Positions 50,286 through 58,936 of a DNA stretch of 64,000 bases are shown here, in pieces. The translations under genes and the position numbers were made by a program. The notes beneath the pieces were generated by a model. That model worked only from the letters and a program-made list of their open reading frames with translations, was not told the DNA's origin and searched no databases. Within the stretch, counting starts at the first letter, position 1. Each line of letters opens with the position of its first letter. Origin of the DNA: Planctobacterium marinum (lineage in GTDB: Bacteria; Pseudomonadota; Gammaproteobacteria; Enterobacterales; Alteromonadaceae); assembly GCF_020687805.1 (NCBI RefSeq), contig NZ_JAJEWQ010000002.1, positions 62,001 through 126,000 of the forward strand, given 5' to 3'.

Positions 50286-50301
50286 TGGCATTAACACTGC
50301 G

Positions 50302-51591
50302 TTAGTTTGGATTTTCGTTTTTTTGCTGGCTGTTATGACCAGCACAATGCGTAGCGGAAAAGTCAATAGTCAGACAAAACCAGTTGTCACAGATACTAGA
50401 ATTTAGCTGCCAGTGGTAGCCCTGACAGATGCGGTTGACCAAATGCAGTCCTTGTCCGATGCCTTCACTATTATGGCCTTTTACGCCAGGACTGAGCAGG
50501 TCATCAGGACTATCTTCTGCTACCGGGTTGGCAATACGCAGTTCATCGCTCTTAAGACTAATCTCCAACTGGCAGTCACTGGCATGGTGAAACGCATTGT
50601 CGATGACATTATTCAGCAAAATGTGCAGTAAATTCTTATTGGCACTGATGCGATAGTCTGCGGCAACATTCAGCTGTAACTGCAGATCGTCCTGGCGCAT
50701 TAACCTGGGGTTATTTATCAGGCAATGCTCAATTTCGGCCAATAGACAAAGTGGTTGTTGTTGCATTGATTCTTCTCGCGCCAGTGCCAGTAATACATGA
50801 ATAGTTTGCTCCATTTGCAACGCCGATTGTTTTAGTTGAGAAAGAGTTAATTCATCTGGCGCTGCAGTGCTGTTAAGTCGACTAAGTACCATTTTTAATA
50901 CTGTGGCTGGTGTGCGAAGTTCATGGCTTATATCACGGGTAAAATCGGTTTCACGTGTTAACGCGGCTTGTAGTTGTGCAACATTGTGCTGAATGGTGTG
51001 GCCCAGATAGCCTATTTCGTTATCCGGCAATATATCGCCGAGATTGAGCTCAGTACCCGGTTTATGTTGTTTTACCCTGGTACTGATCGCTTCTATTGGC
51101 CGGATAAATTTCAGACTTAAATAGAGTGATAAGGCAAAGGCAATCGCCAGTACCACAAACAGCGCCAACCCTAAATAAGGTAGCAGCTTTGGCAGGTAAT
51201 CACGGGTCACTTCAAAGCTGGTAACATCTGCTGCTAATATCCAGTCTGTGTTACCTAGCATTACTGTGTGCAGGTGCAAAGTGCCGCCGCCGCCATTAGG
51301 AAACTCTATCCTTTCTGGCCTCATCTGATGTAACTGCTGAATCTCTTTGGACATTGATTGCCAACCGGCATGCAGCGCCATAAAGGGCTGGCTGGGGGCA
51401 ATGACATTGCCGGTCTTTTGATATTGCCGGGTAATATGCTCGGCTTCCGCCGTTACCAGGCGGTTAAACACATTGTCTTCAACTACCCATGCGTAGCCGA
51501 GCATTAATAGCATAAAGCACAGTGCTAACAGCAGGCTAAATACCATAATGCTTTGCTGTAAACTGGCTTTTAAACTTTGTGAAGCTAACAT
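50302..51591 (-). CDS. Two-component sensor histidine kinase
   Basis: 429 residues. Membrane helices at about 15-36 and 146-168 flank a 110-residue periplasmic domain with no recognised fold. HAMP region, HisKA with His in TRDISHELRTPATVLKMVLSRL (about 226), and an HATPase with NNVIDNAFHHA and GIGQGLHLVNRICQG; the usual DxGxG G1 box is degenerate (NPVAEDSPDD). It starts 2 bp after the response-regulator gene and is cut off from other genes downstream by a pseudogene. The stimulus is unknown; an envelope or peptide signal is suggested by the co-encoded protease lipoprotein. Confidence 0.88.
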   Translation of the reverse strand: MLASQSLKASLQQSIMVFSLLLALCFMLLMLGYAWVVEDNVFNRLVTAEAEHITRQYQKTGNVIAPSQPFMALHAGWQSMSKEIQQLHQMRPERIEFPNGGGGTLHLHTVMLGNTDWILAADVTSFEVTRDYLPKLLPYLGLALFVVLAIAFALSLYLSLKFIRPIEAISTRVKQHKPGTELNLGDILPDNEIGYLGHTIQHNVAQLQAALTRETDFTRDISHELRTPATVLKMVLSRLNSTAAPDELTLSQLKQSALQMEQTIHVLLALAREESMQQQPLCLLAEIEHCLINNPRLMRQDDLQLQLNVAADYRISANKNLLHILLNNVIDNAFHHASDCQLEISLKSDELRIANPVAEDSPDDLLSPGVKGHNSEGIGQGLHLVNRICQGYHWQLNSSICDNWFCLTIDFSATHCAGHNSQQKNENPN

Positions 51592-51593
51592 AC

Positions 51594-52277
51594 CTAACCT
51601 TGCACTTGCAGTTTAAAGCCAATGCCATGCAATGTTGCCAACATAGGCGTGGAAAAGGGTTTATCCAATGCCTGACGCAGAGTGTAAATGTGCGAGCGGA
51701 TAACATCGCTATCCGGCGCTTCGTCACCCCATATTTTATTCACCAGTTGCTGGCGGCTAACCGCATTTGGGTACGCTTGTACCAATAACAGCAGGATGGC
51801 GAAATCCGTACTGCTAAGCTTTAGGCATTTGCCTTCACGTTTGACGAGCTGCTGCTTTTCGTTAACGGCCAGTTCACCAATCACAATAGTTTGTGACTGG
51901 TGCAGTTGATGGCGGCGGGCCAAAGCCTGGCAACGCAACAACAATTCAGTAAGGTCAAACGGCTTAGTTAGATAGTCATCTGCACCTGCGTCAAAGCCCA
52001 GACTCTTATCAGCAATACTGTCGCGTGCGGTCAGCATTAAGACTGCCGGTACAGGATCGCAGTTTTGCTTTAGTGCTTTACACACCGCAACGCCATTAGT
52101 ATCTGGCAGCATTACATCCAGCACGATGACATCATAGTGTTGTTGCTTAGCTAGTGACAGCCCCAGATTGCCAGAGGCTGCGTAGTCTACCTGCATGCCC
52201 TGTAGGCTAAGAAAGTCGCATATTTCGCGGCCAATCTCTGGGGTGTCTTCAATTACAAGTACTGACACTATCGTCAT
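51594..52277 (-). CDS. OmpR-family response regulator
   Basis: 227 residues: receiver with acidic pocket EDTPEIG and phospho-Asp in YDVIVLDVMLPDTNG, Lys in LTKPFDLTELLLR, then a winged-helix DNA-binding domain (LSSTDFAILLLLVQ, VIRSHIYTLRQALDKPFSTPMLATLHGIGFKL). Pairs with the kinase gene 2 bp away; 37 bp separate it from the S41 protease gene upstream, so all three probably share a message. Confidence 0.92.
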   Translation of the reverse strand: MTIVSVLVIEDTPEIGREICDFLSLQGMQVDYAASGNLGLSLAKQQHYDVIVLDVMLPDTNGVAVCKALKQNCDPVPAVLMLTARDSIADKSLGFDAGADDYLTKPFDLTELLLRCQALARRHQLHQSQTIVIGELAVNEKQQLVKREGKCLKLSSTDFAILLLLVQAYPNAVSRQQLVNKIWGDEAPDSDVIRSHIYTLRQALDKPFSTPMLATLHGIGFKLQVQG

Positions 52278-52314
52278 CGCACTGATTCTCTGTTTTTGTT
52301 AATCTGTGTACAGC

Positions 52315-53727
52315 TTATTGCAGCTTAGCATGGTTATCAGCGGTACTCAGGTGTTGTAGCACCTGTTGAAGGGTGGTATCGATAGCGTTTTGCTGATCCT
52401 GCAGCTTGTCTGCAATAGGTAGCTCCGGTAGTACAACACTTACGGTGTTATCACCGCTTGGCCTTACCAGCAAACGGGTTGCAACATACGCCCGCAGCTG
52501 TGAGTGGGGTAAATTAAATAGGTTACCTTGTGCACTCTGGTTGGCGAAGCCACCCGTTGCTTTACCAGCAAGTAAGCCAAACTGATTATCCTGAATAGTG
52601 GTGGCAAATACGATTGCAGCAGAGTAACTAACCGGCCCAACAAGCACGACAACTTTGCCTTTAAAGTGAATCTCCGACGCGTTTGGCATTACATAGTCAT
52701 CCCATTCAGTTCTGATAATCTCACCAATGTCACCTTTATATCCAAACAGGCCGCGATTGTCTGTGTTGAGCTTTTCTGTAACCTGCGATACCAAACGGAA
52801 AGGCTTATTGGCGATATAGCTAGCCAGCTCTGTAGCCGTATCAGTATTGCCGCCTGTGTTGTGGCGGATATCAATTACCAGCGCGCTGACGTTGTCTTGG
52901 GCAATTTGGCTAAAGGCGGACTTTAACTGGTCAGAAAATACATCCGGCTCCACATCAAAACTGTTTACATCCAAATAGCCGGTAGAATCATTCAAACGGC
53001 GATAAACAACGTCGGCCGTTGTATCAGGATCATGTGTCTGGACAATCTGCCAGTTTTGTTGGTTGTTGATACGCAGGCGTTGTGTTTTACCCAGATGATT
53101 GTATTCAATATCGAACTGATCAATAAATCCGTATACCGCCCACAGTAGAAACGGCAAGCGTTCAGCGACAAAGGCCTGTCGTAGAACGGTAGTTTCGCCA
53201 CCGACATAACGTTGGAGGTTAGTGAAAATATCTGCCACTGCCAGCTCATTTATACTAATAAGCTGACTGCCAGCAGGAAGCACTTGCTCGGCATATCGGT
53301 ATTGTTTTGCAACGAAGACTCCATTGGTACTAAGTTTAACTAAAAACGGAAAGGGCTTTTCGCCTTGTTCGCGCAGTTTGTCCAACTCCTGATAGGGCCA
53401 GATTAAAAAGCTGTGGCCATCCTGAAACAGATGTGACAATTGCCCGATATGGCGGAAAAACTCTACCCGTGTCATAGGTGTGGAGATATTTGCTTTAAGC
53501 TCAGCGACCTGCTGATAAAGCGTTACTTCATCGGCATAACCGGCAAAGTCCGGGTGGCGCAGTTTAACTCCTTCAACCAGGGCGTCGATATCCTGATGTA
53601 ACAACTTGGGGGCAATTTTCTTTTGCATCTGGTCTGGGTTTTCCAATTCAGGAAAAATATCCAGATGCGTACCGGTGCAACCGCCAAGCAGCACCAAACT
53701 TAGTAACAAACTAATAATAGTTTTCAT
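52315..53727 (-). CDS. S41-family peptidase-like lipoprotein
   Basis: 470 residues. The lipobox LVLLGGCTGT predicts a lipid-anchored protein. The N-terminal half (about 30-270) has helices and a PDZ-like part. The C-terminal tail-specific-protease core shows ALVIDIRHNTGGNTDTATELASY, the Ser in VVLVGPVSYSAAIVFATTI (about 365) and GKATGGFANQSAQG. S41 enzymes use Ser/Lys or Ser with His/Glu; the second residue cannot be assigned by eye. AGGAG lies eight bases before ATG. First gene of the operon with the regulator and kinase. Confidence 0.87.
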   Translation of the reverse strand: MKTIISLLLSLVLLGGCTGTHLDIFPELENPDQMQKKIAPKLLHQDIDALVEGVKLRHPDFAGYADEVTLYQQVAELKANISTPMTRVEFFRHIGQLSHLFQDGHSFLIWPYQELDKLREQGEKPFPFLVKLSTNGVFVAKQYRYAEQVLPAGSQLISINELAVADIFTNLQRYVGGETTVLRQAFVAERLPFLLWAVYGFIDQFDIEYNHLGKTQRLRINNQQNWQIVQTHDPDTTADVVYRRLNDSTGYLDVNSFDVEPDVFSDQLKSAFSQIAQDNVSALVIDIRHNTGGNTDTATELASYIANKPFRLVSQVTEKLNTDNRGLFGYKGDIGEIIRTEWDDYVMPNASEIHFKGKVVVLVGPVSYSAAIVFATTIQDNQFGLLAGKATGGFANQSAQGNLFNLPHSQLRAYVATRLLVRPSGDNTVSVVLPELPIADKLQDQQNAIDTTLQQVLQHLSTADNHAKLQ

Positions 53728-54023
53728 AACCCTTACTCCTATGTCTCAGCAATCTAGCCTAGCAAAGGCAGTGTGAAGACTTTGTCGGTAGTATTGGTCT
53801 TTACAAAATAACGAGATTTTACGGGCCAAAGTTGATCCTTGCACTGCAGCCGGTGTTAGCCCTTGCCTATCAAACCTGAGGTGTCCCAATAAAATTACTT
53901 TCTGAAACATGAAGTCAGAAAAGAATATTCATGGTGCCTGGTGACATGATCTATCACTAAACAAATTAGAGAAACAGAACCCATGAATGATTTCACTATC
54001 TTGATCAATAGAGAGGAATTGCT

Positions 54024-54134
54024 ATGGATCACAACCACTGCAACAGTCCTGCTTTCTGGCGTCGAACTGCAGTGCATTTTGCTCACCCTGGCCAAACTAT
54101 TCTGCCAGCAAGTTTGCCCGACTTTAAAAAATAA
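54024..54134 (+). CDS. Possible 36-residue small protein
   Basis: GAGAGGAA six bases before an ATG opens a frame starting MDHNHCNSPAFWRRTAVHF and ending PDFKK; its stop lies in the left arm and loop of a perfect palindrome that could end the transcript. No family recognised; His-rich N-terminus and a WRR motif. It lies in the 529-bp divergent spacer between the protease operon and the beta-lactamase-fold operon. Could be a real small gene or a remnant; an overlapping hydrophobic frame (from ATG 53983) has no ribosome site. Confidence 0.3.
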   Translation: MDHNHCNSPAFWRRTAVHFAHPGQTILPASLPDFKK

Positions 54135-54152
54135 TCGATTTTTTAAAGTCGG
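54118..54152. repeat. Perfect 15-bp inverted repeat, possible two-way terminator
   Basis: CCGACTTTAAAAAAT, loop AATCG, ATTTTTTAAAGTCGG. The A/T runs at the centre give a U-tract-like look from both strands, but inside the stem; an operator or terminator are both possible. It lies 105 bp before the metallo-beta-lactamase-fold gene. Confidence 0.6.
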
Positions 54153-54256
54153 CATCGCCTAACCGGAAGATTTTGTCAGGTGGCAGTCTGTGCTTTCACA
54201 AATTCACGACATTGCCTTTGTTAGTTTGCAATTATCGCACAACAGGAACAGTGTAT

Positions 54257-55741
54257 ATGAAAGTAAAAATGTGTTTGACTACCGTTTGTTTAGTGCTGGG
54301 GCTGACCGCATTTTCAGGTATTGCATCGGAAAATAATGTGCAGTTGAAAAAAGGGGCTTCCGATAAAGTACTATCTATTATCGATAAGCTGGTTATGGCC
54401 TACGGCGGCGCTGCCCTATTGCAAGCTAACAGCATTAAAGTTGTCGACTACAACAAAGGCCCCTGGCCAGGCGAGTCCGAATTACCGGATGTACCAGAGT
54501 TATGGCGTATTAACGAAGAGCTGACTATAGACTATAAAAACCAGCGCAAGAGTTTGCTATCGTATCGGGTACCGCGTACCACCCTGGATTTAGAAAAATG
54601 GGTACAGCAGGGTGATAGCACCATCATGTACGACATTCTGCACGAAAAATACTCTGAAGAAAGTTGGGCAAACTTTGACCGTTTAGGGGCATCGTTAGAG
54701 CGCAGCAGTGATACGCTGCAAGCTAGACGTTTAGCTCGCCTGTCATCGGAATTGGAATTCAATGGCGAGGAATATTACCGTGGCCGCTTGCAGCAAAAGC
54801 TCATATTGCAACATGCTTCTGGTGAGCGCTATACCTACTTTGTAGATAGTACGTCCGGCCTTATCTATAAAATACTGCGCCAGCATCCACGGGCAGGTGA
54901 CATGTTGTATATTTTCTCCAATCACAATATCGCAGCTAAATTGCCCTATGCTCGCGATATGAATTTCTTCGTCAATGGTCAGCTGCGGCTCAGCTCAGTG
55001 CATCGTTATCTTGAACTCAATCCTGAACTCAGCGCGGCATTTAGTGGCTTTGACCATTTCACGCCCTGGGGTGCAACCATAGATGCGTCAGAACTTACTG
55101 CAAAGAAACTCAGCGCTGGTGTTTTTCAGGCCGGTAAAGGCAGGGCATTAACGGTATTTATTGAGCAGGCCGATCATTATATCGCTATGGGCGCAGCGGA
55201 GGCGCTTACGGAGAATTTTTACGAGATTAAAAAGCTGTCGATGCAAGATAAGCCACTCAAGTATTTTGTGGTGACTCATCATCATAATGCCAACGTGCGC
55301 GGGTTGGACAACGCCCTGGAACTGGGGGCAACATTGGTAGTTGCCATGCAGCACAAGGATACCATTTTAAAATATGCTGCTGGTGCTCAGCCGGACCAAC
55401 TGCTGTTGGTCCCAGAACGAGTAGAATTCACGCTGGGTGATCTGAAGCTGTTTGATATCGCCACTGCACATTCACAACATTATTTGCTGGCTTATTTACC
55501 CTCTGTCGGCATGGTGCTGGCAGAAGATCACTATGTTACCGAGTTAAAAACGGCTAAACCACGTATTTACCACGATATGGTGCGCTTTGCCCAAGCTATA
55601 GATGCGCTAAAACTTGATGTTAAGACATTGGTAGATATCCGTGGTTGGCGGCAGTTTAGCTGGATTGAGTTCAGGCAGTGGACTCGTGATTTTAAGCCGA
55701 AAACCTGTCCGGCGGGATTTGATATTTGCGCCAATGGTTAG
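54257..55741 (+). CDS. Exported metallo-beta-lactamase-fold protein with degenerate metal site
   Basis: 494 residues from ATG at 54257 (AGGAA eight bases upstream); a signal peptide ends near FSGIASE. The first 280 residues are a helical/beta region found before MBL domains of exported hydrolases. The MBL part follows: FIEQADHYIAMGA, YFVVTHHHNANVRGLDNALELGA, then DIATAHSQHYLLAYLPSVGMVLAEDHY. The canonical HxHxDH reads H-H-H-N-A-N: the Asp and third His are lost, while the first His pair, the later His and the Asp remain. Hydrolase activity is therefore doubtful. First of three co-directional genes. Confidence 0.78.
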   Translation: MKVKMCLTTVCLVLGLTAFSGIASENNVQLKKGASDKVLSIIDKLVMAYGGAALLQANSIKVVDYNKGPWPGESELPDVPELWRINEELTIDYKNQRKSLLSYRVPRTTLDLEKWVQQGDSTIMYDILHEKYSEESWANFDRLGASLERSSDTLQARRLARLSSELEFNGEEYYRGRLQQKLILQHASGERYTYFVDSTSGLIYKILRQHPRAGDMLYIFSNHNIAAKLPYARDMNFFVNGQLRLSSVHRYLELNPELSAAFSGFDHFTPWGATIDASELTAKKLSAGVFQAGKGRALTVFIEQADHYIAMGAAEALTENFYEIKKLSMQDKPLKYFVVTHHHNANVRGLDNALELGATLVVAMQHKDTILKYAAGAQPDQLLLVPERVEFTLGDLKLFDIATAHSQHYLLAYLPSVGMVLAEDHYVTELKTAKPRIYHDMVRFAQAIDALKLDVKTLVDIRGWRQFSWIEFRQWTRDFKPKTCPAGFDICANG

Positions 55742-55805
55742 CCGGTATTTTCATATATGCTTGATGTTTGTTAGTGTGACTGTGAATTAAAAAAGGAAAA
55801 GCAAA

Positions 55806-57284
55806 GTGACGAAATATCTGTTCATGTCAACGATGATAGTTATCCAAATTGTAATATGTTGTCAGGCAGAGATTGTGGTTGCTGAATCGAAGGGAGAGCA
55901 AATCGCGGTAGAGCATGGACTAAGGCTGCCGGTAGTGTTTGAAAACGACTCAGTGCCCACTTTTTCAGTTGAGGATAGGTTGGCTTTTTATCAGGTGCCA
56001 GGCTTGAGCTTTGCGTTAATTGATAATGGCAAAGTAGTCTGGACCAATGGTTATGGCCGTTTATCTTCGTCCTCAGAAAGGCCGGTAACCAGTAGTACCG
56101 TGTTTCAGGCTGCATCGTTAGCTAAACCAGTTACCGCTTTTGCACTAATGAGAATGCATGATCAAGGTGAGATTGATATAAACAAGCCGATTACCGAATA
56201 TCTTAAATCTTTTCAGTTGCCTGTCGAGCAAGCGGATGCTGACAAGGTAATTTCCTTTGAAAACCTGCTTAATCATAGTTCTGGCTTGTCAGCCGGCGGT
56301 TATATGGGTTACATGCAGGGAGCTACTATCCCAACCGACCAACAAACCCTGCTTGGACAAAACCCCGCCAATACAAAAGCCGTTGCAGTTGAGTTTGCAG
56401 CTGGTAAGCAAGTGATGTATTCAGGGGCAGGTTACACCCTGGCAGAAGTAGCGCTGCAGGATGAATTCGGTAAACCGTTTGAGCAGCTGATGGATACCTG
56501 GGTACTACAGCCATTAGATATGCATCATAGCTCCTTTGATATGTTATATCCGCATCAAACAAAGAATGAGGTAGCGCTGGGGCATGACAGCGTTGGCGCG
56601 ATTATCGACGGTGGCTGGCGGCGGCATCCAGAGCAGGCTGCTGCGGGCTTGTGGTCAACTGCTGAAAATTTGGCCAAGTTAGCGATTGAATTAACAAAAG
56701 GTTATCACGGTAAGAGTGACGTTATTTCGAAGCGTTCAGTGCGACAAATGTTAGCACCGGTTAAACCGGAGGAAGATTTATCCGCCTATTTTGGTGGTCA
56801 GCCAGCTATGACATTTGTTACAGATGGCGCGGAGAAAAGATTTCTTTTTAAACATAACGGCGGCAATGTCGGCTATCGCAGTTTTATGCTGATGTATCCT
56901 GAAACCGGAGATGGTGCGGTGTTTTTGACTAATTCTGATGCGGGCTTTAGTGTTGGTTTTGAGATGATAAGAGCCGTGTCTTACGTATATGACTGGCCTG
57001 ATTACAAGGCCAAAACCTATAGAAGACGGATGGTTGACCCGATTAAGCAACACAGGCTGGAAGGGGATTATGAGTTTGAAAATGGACTGCAGGTGTCATT
57101 GCTTAAATCGAAATTGGCAGATGGTATCGCTATTAAATTTCCCAACGGTGACATTTATCCGTTGTCCGCCGTGGAAGGTAAACATCAGTATGTTCATCAG
57201 GATTCTGGTTTAGAAGTCAGCTTCACCGACATTGATGGTCAGCTAAGTGTGTTTTTATATAACCAAACGGCGTTAAAAAAGTAA
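55806..57284 (+). CDS. Exported serine hydrolase, class C beta-lactamase fold
   Basis: 492 residues with GTG start (AGGA upstream) and a signal peptide (VIQIVICCQAE). Active-site motifs: SxxK in FQAASLAKPVTAFALMRM (Ser about 101), the Tyr motif as YSGAGY where most have YxN, the HSSGL turn, and the third-strand motif HNGGN. A C-terminal 80-residue beta domain follows (LEGDYEFENGLQVSLLKSK). Relatives include D-aminopeptidases, esterases and penicillin-binding-like hydrolases; antibiotic hydrolysis cannot be assumed. A decayed relative lies at the other side of the island. Confidence 0.87.
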   Translation: MTKYLFMSTMIVIQIVICCQAEIVVAESKGEQIAVEHGLRLPVVFENDSVPTFSVEDRLAFYQVPGLSFALIDNGKVVWTNGYGRLSSSSERPVTSSTVFQAASLAKPVTAFALMRMHDQGEIDINKPITEYLKSFQLPVEQADADKVISFENLLNHSSGLSAGGYMGYMQGATIPTDQQTLLGQNPANTKAVAVEFAAGKQVMYSGAGYTLAEVALQDEFGKPFEQLMDTWVLQPLDMHHSSFDMLYPHQTKNEVALGHDSVGAIIDGGWRRHPEQAAAGLWSTAENLAKLAIELTKGYHGKSDVISKRSVRQMLAPVKPEEDLSAYFGGQPAMTFVTDGAEKRFLFKHNGGNVGYRSFMLMYPETGDGAVFLTNSDAGFSVGFEMIRAVSYVYDWPDYKAKTYRRRMVDPIKQHRLEGDYEFENGLQVSLLKSKLADGIAIKFPNGDIYPLSAVEGKHQYVHQDSGLEVSFTDIDGQLSVFLYNQTALKK

Positions 57285-57349
57285 AAGTCTAAAGATGGAG
57301 CCCCCGGGCATTGGCAACAGAAGGCAAAGTAATTTAGAGGAAATTTAAT

Positions 57350-57386
57350 GGGCAATTGAGCGGCAATATTGCCCGATTTAATTTTC
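57350..57386 (+). terminator. Weak hairpin terminator candidate
   Basis: GGGCAAT/ATTGCCC (57350-57374, loop of 11) followed by GATTTAATTTT. It could partly separate the serine hydrolase from the downstream DJ-1-like gene. Confidence 0.4.
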
Positions 57387-57447
57387 TTCACAAGGTTACG
57401 ACGGTCGTTTAGTTATGCTGAACCTGTTACATAACAGGAATAATTCA

Positions 57448-58542
57448 ATGAAATTTCTAACCTATATACTTACCTGCACTATATTAATTAGCTCCTTTGT
57501 ATCTGCTGAAGAAAAGCGCGTTTTAATGTTAATCTCCAGTTACGGTTCAGAAGCTAACCCTGAACTTAGTTATGATTTAGAAGAATTAGCTCAGTCATAT
57601 TTAGTATTACATGACAATGGCGTAAAGCTGGATATTGCCAGCCCGAAAGGCGGTGCAGTACTGGTTAAAAACAATAAAGACGCGTTGAAGTATATTCAGC
57701 GATTCAAATCGCTTGCTACTGCGCAGTTAGCGAATACACTGGCGACCGCCGAAACTGACATTAAGCATTATGACGGTGTGTTTATTATTGGAGGCTCTGG
57801 CGCAATGTTGGATTTACCCAGCCATCAAGCAACACAGCAACTGCTAACCAACGCAATAGATAAAGACAAAGTAATTACAGCTGTCTGCCATGGTCCAGCA
57901 GCCATTGCAGACTTAAAGTTGACCGATGGAAGTTATTTCGTGGCTGGTAAGCAGGTTAATGGTTTTACCAACAAGGAAGAGCATGCGTTTAGCAGTGAGC
58001 ATTTGTCGGACTTTCCGTTTTTGCTGCAAGACCATTTAATAAAAAATGGCGCGCAGTTTGTGCATAACGCACCGATGCTACCTTATGTCGCAGTAGACGG
58101 AAAGCTGATTACTGCGCAAAACCCAGGCTCGGTTGCCAAAGCCGCTGAAGCTATGGTGCTGGCGCTGGGCTTGCCGGTTAGTGCAAGAAAACCATTCTCT
58201 GATGAAGCAACAATGGCATTAATTTCTGCCGCCCGACAAAACGGTCCCGTTGAGATCGATCTGGCATTACAACAGGCTGAACATAATATTGATATTAACT
58301 ATTTGGCATTATATGGTTTCTATGCCTACAGCCTTGCCGATGACGTTGATAAAGCCCGGGAACTGGCGATTATGTATACTATTAGCATGCACTTTTCGCA
58401 CCCGGAGTTTGACGCACAGCTTATCGTCCAGTCGCTTGAGCAAGGCTTGGTAGTACAAGCCAATACGGTATATCAGCAATTTGTTCGACGCTACCCTGAG
58501 CATAAATATGTGGCTGAGTTAAAAACAAAGTTGATGTTGTAA
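57448..58542 (+). CDS. Exported DJ-1/PfpI-type (class I amidotransferase-like) protein
   Basis: 364 residues from ATG at 57448 (AGGAA seven bases upstream); the signal peptide ends at SFVSAEE. The DJ-1/Hsp31-like domain covers about 20-240: SSYGSEANPELSYDLEELAQSYLVLHDNGVKLDIASPKGG, the GGSGAMLDLP loop and the nucleophile elbow TAVCHGPAAIADL. Family members are glyoxalases, chaperone/deglycases or peptidases in the cytoplasm; an exported copy is uncommon. A C-terminal 110-residue helical region looks TPR-like (YGFYAYSLADDVDKARELA). Confidence 0.82.
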   Translation: MKFLTYILTCTILISSFVSAEEKRVLMLISSYGSEANPELSYDLEELAQSYLVLHDNGVKLDIASPKGGAVLVKNNKDALKYIQRFKSLATAQLANTLATAETDIKHYDGVFIIGGSGAMLDLPSHQATQQLLTNAIDKDKVITAVCHGPAAIADLKLTDGSYFVAGKQVNGFTNKEEHAFSSEHLSDFPFLLQDHLIKNGAQFVHNAPMLPYVAVDGKLITAQNPGSVAKAAEAMVLALGLPVSARKPFSDEATMALISAARQNGPVEIDLALQQAEHNIDINYLALYGFYAYSLADDVDKARELAIMYTISMHFSHPEFDAQLIVQSLEQGLVVQANTVYQQFVRRYPEHKYVAELKTKLML

Positions 58543-58554
58543 TCTGATTTTGTG

Positions 58555-58576
58555 CATGCCAGCTTACGCTGGCATG
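58555..58576 (+). other. Hairpin after the DJ-1-like gene
   Basis: CATGCCAGC, loop TTAC, GCTGGCATG: a perfect 9-bp stem 13 bases after the stop codon. No T-run follows; transcript protection or termination by another route is possible. Confidence 0.55.
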
Positions 58577-58936
58577 TATATGTCTCAGCGTCATACATCT
58601 ACTCAGCGTACCCGTTGAACTATACCGCCAGGTAAATTTATTTATGGTTCAATGAGCTCAAATGAGACACTTTTCTGGTTCTGCGCTTGAGAATTATGTC
58701 ATCTCTCGCCATGGACAAGGGGGAGAGGGGGTTTCCCCTTCAAAGAAGCAACATCAAAGTACAATGCTGTCTATTTGACGCCGTTGGAAGATACAACCAC
58801 GGTGACCCAGGAGAAATACAGACGGGTGTCGATTTCGCCTAAATGTGACCCGCTGTGGGTAAAACACCTTGGTAAGGCAAATCAATGAGTAGATCGGAAC
58901 TCATTTCTACGACACATTTTATTTCACCTGCCACTA
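58577..58936. other. Right-edge spacer of the island, no gene called
   Basis: 360 bp between the island and dolP. One plus-strand frame stays open for about 55 codons up to TGA at 58886-58888 (ending PLWVKHLGKANQ) but has no ribosome site and no recognised family. A second frame from ATG at 58698 is equally unsupported. The stretch may be debris of a lost gene or element. Confidence 0.35.

Noticed and set aside
54118-54152. Palindrome as an integron attC or phage attachment site
   Set aside because: No core-site sequences, integrase or direct repeats nearby.
53895-54155. 86-codon minus-strand frame in the island spacer
   Set aside because: No ribosome site or recognisable motif, and it includes the palindrome at 54118-54152.
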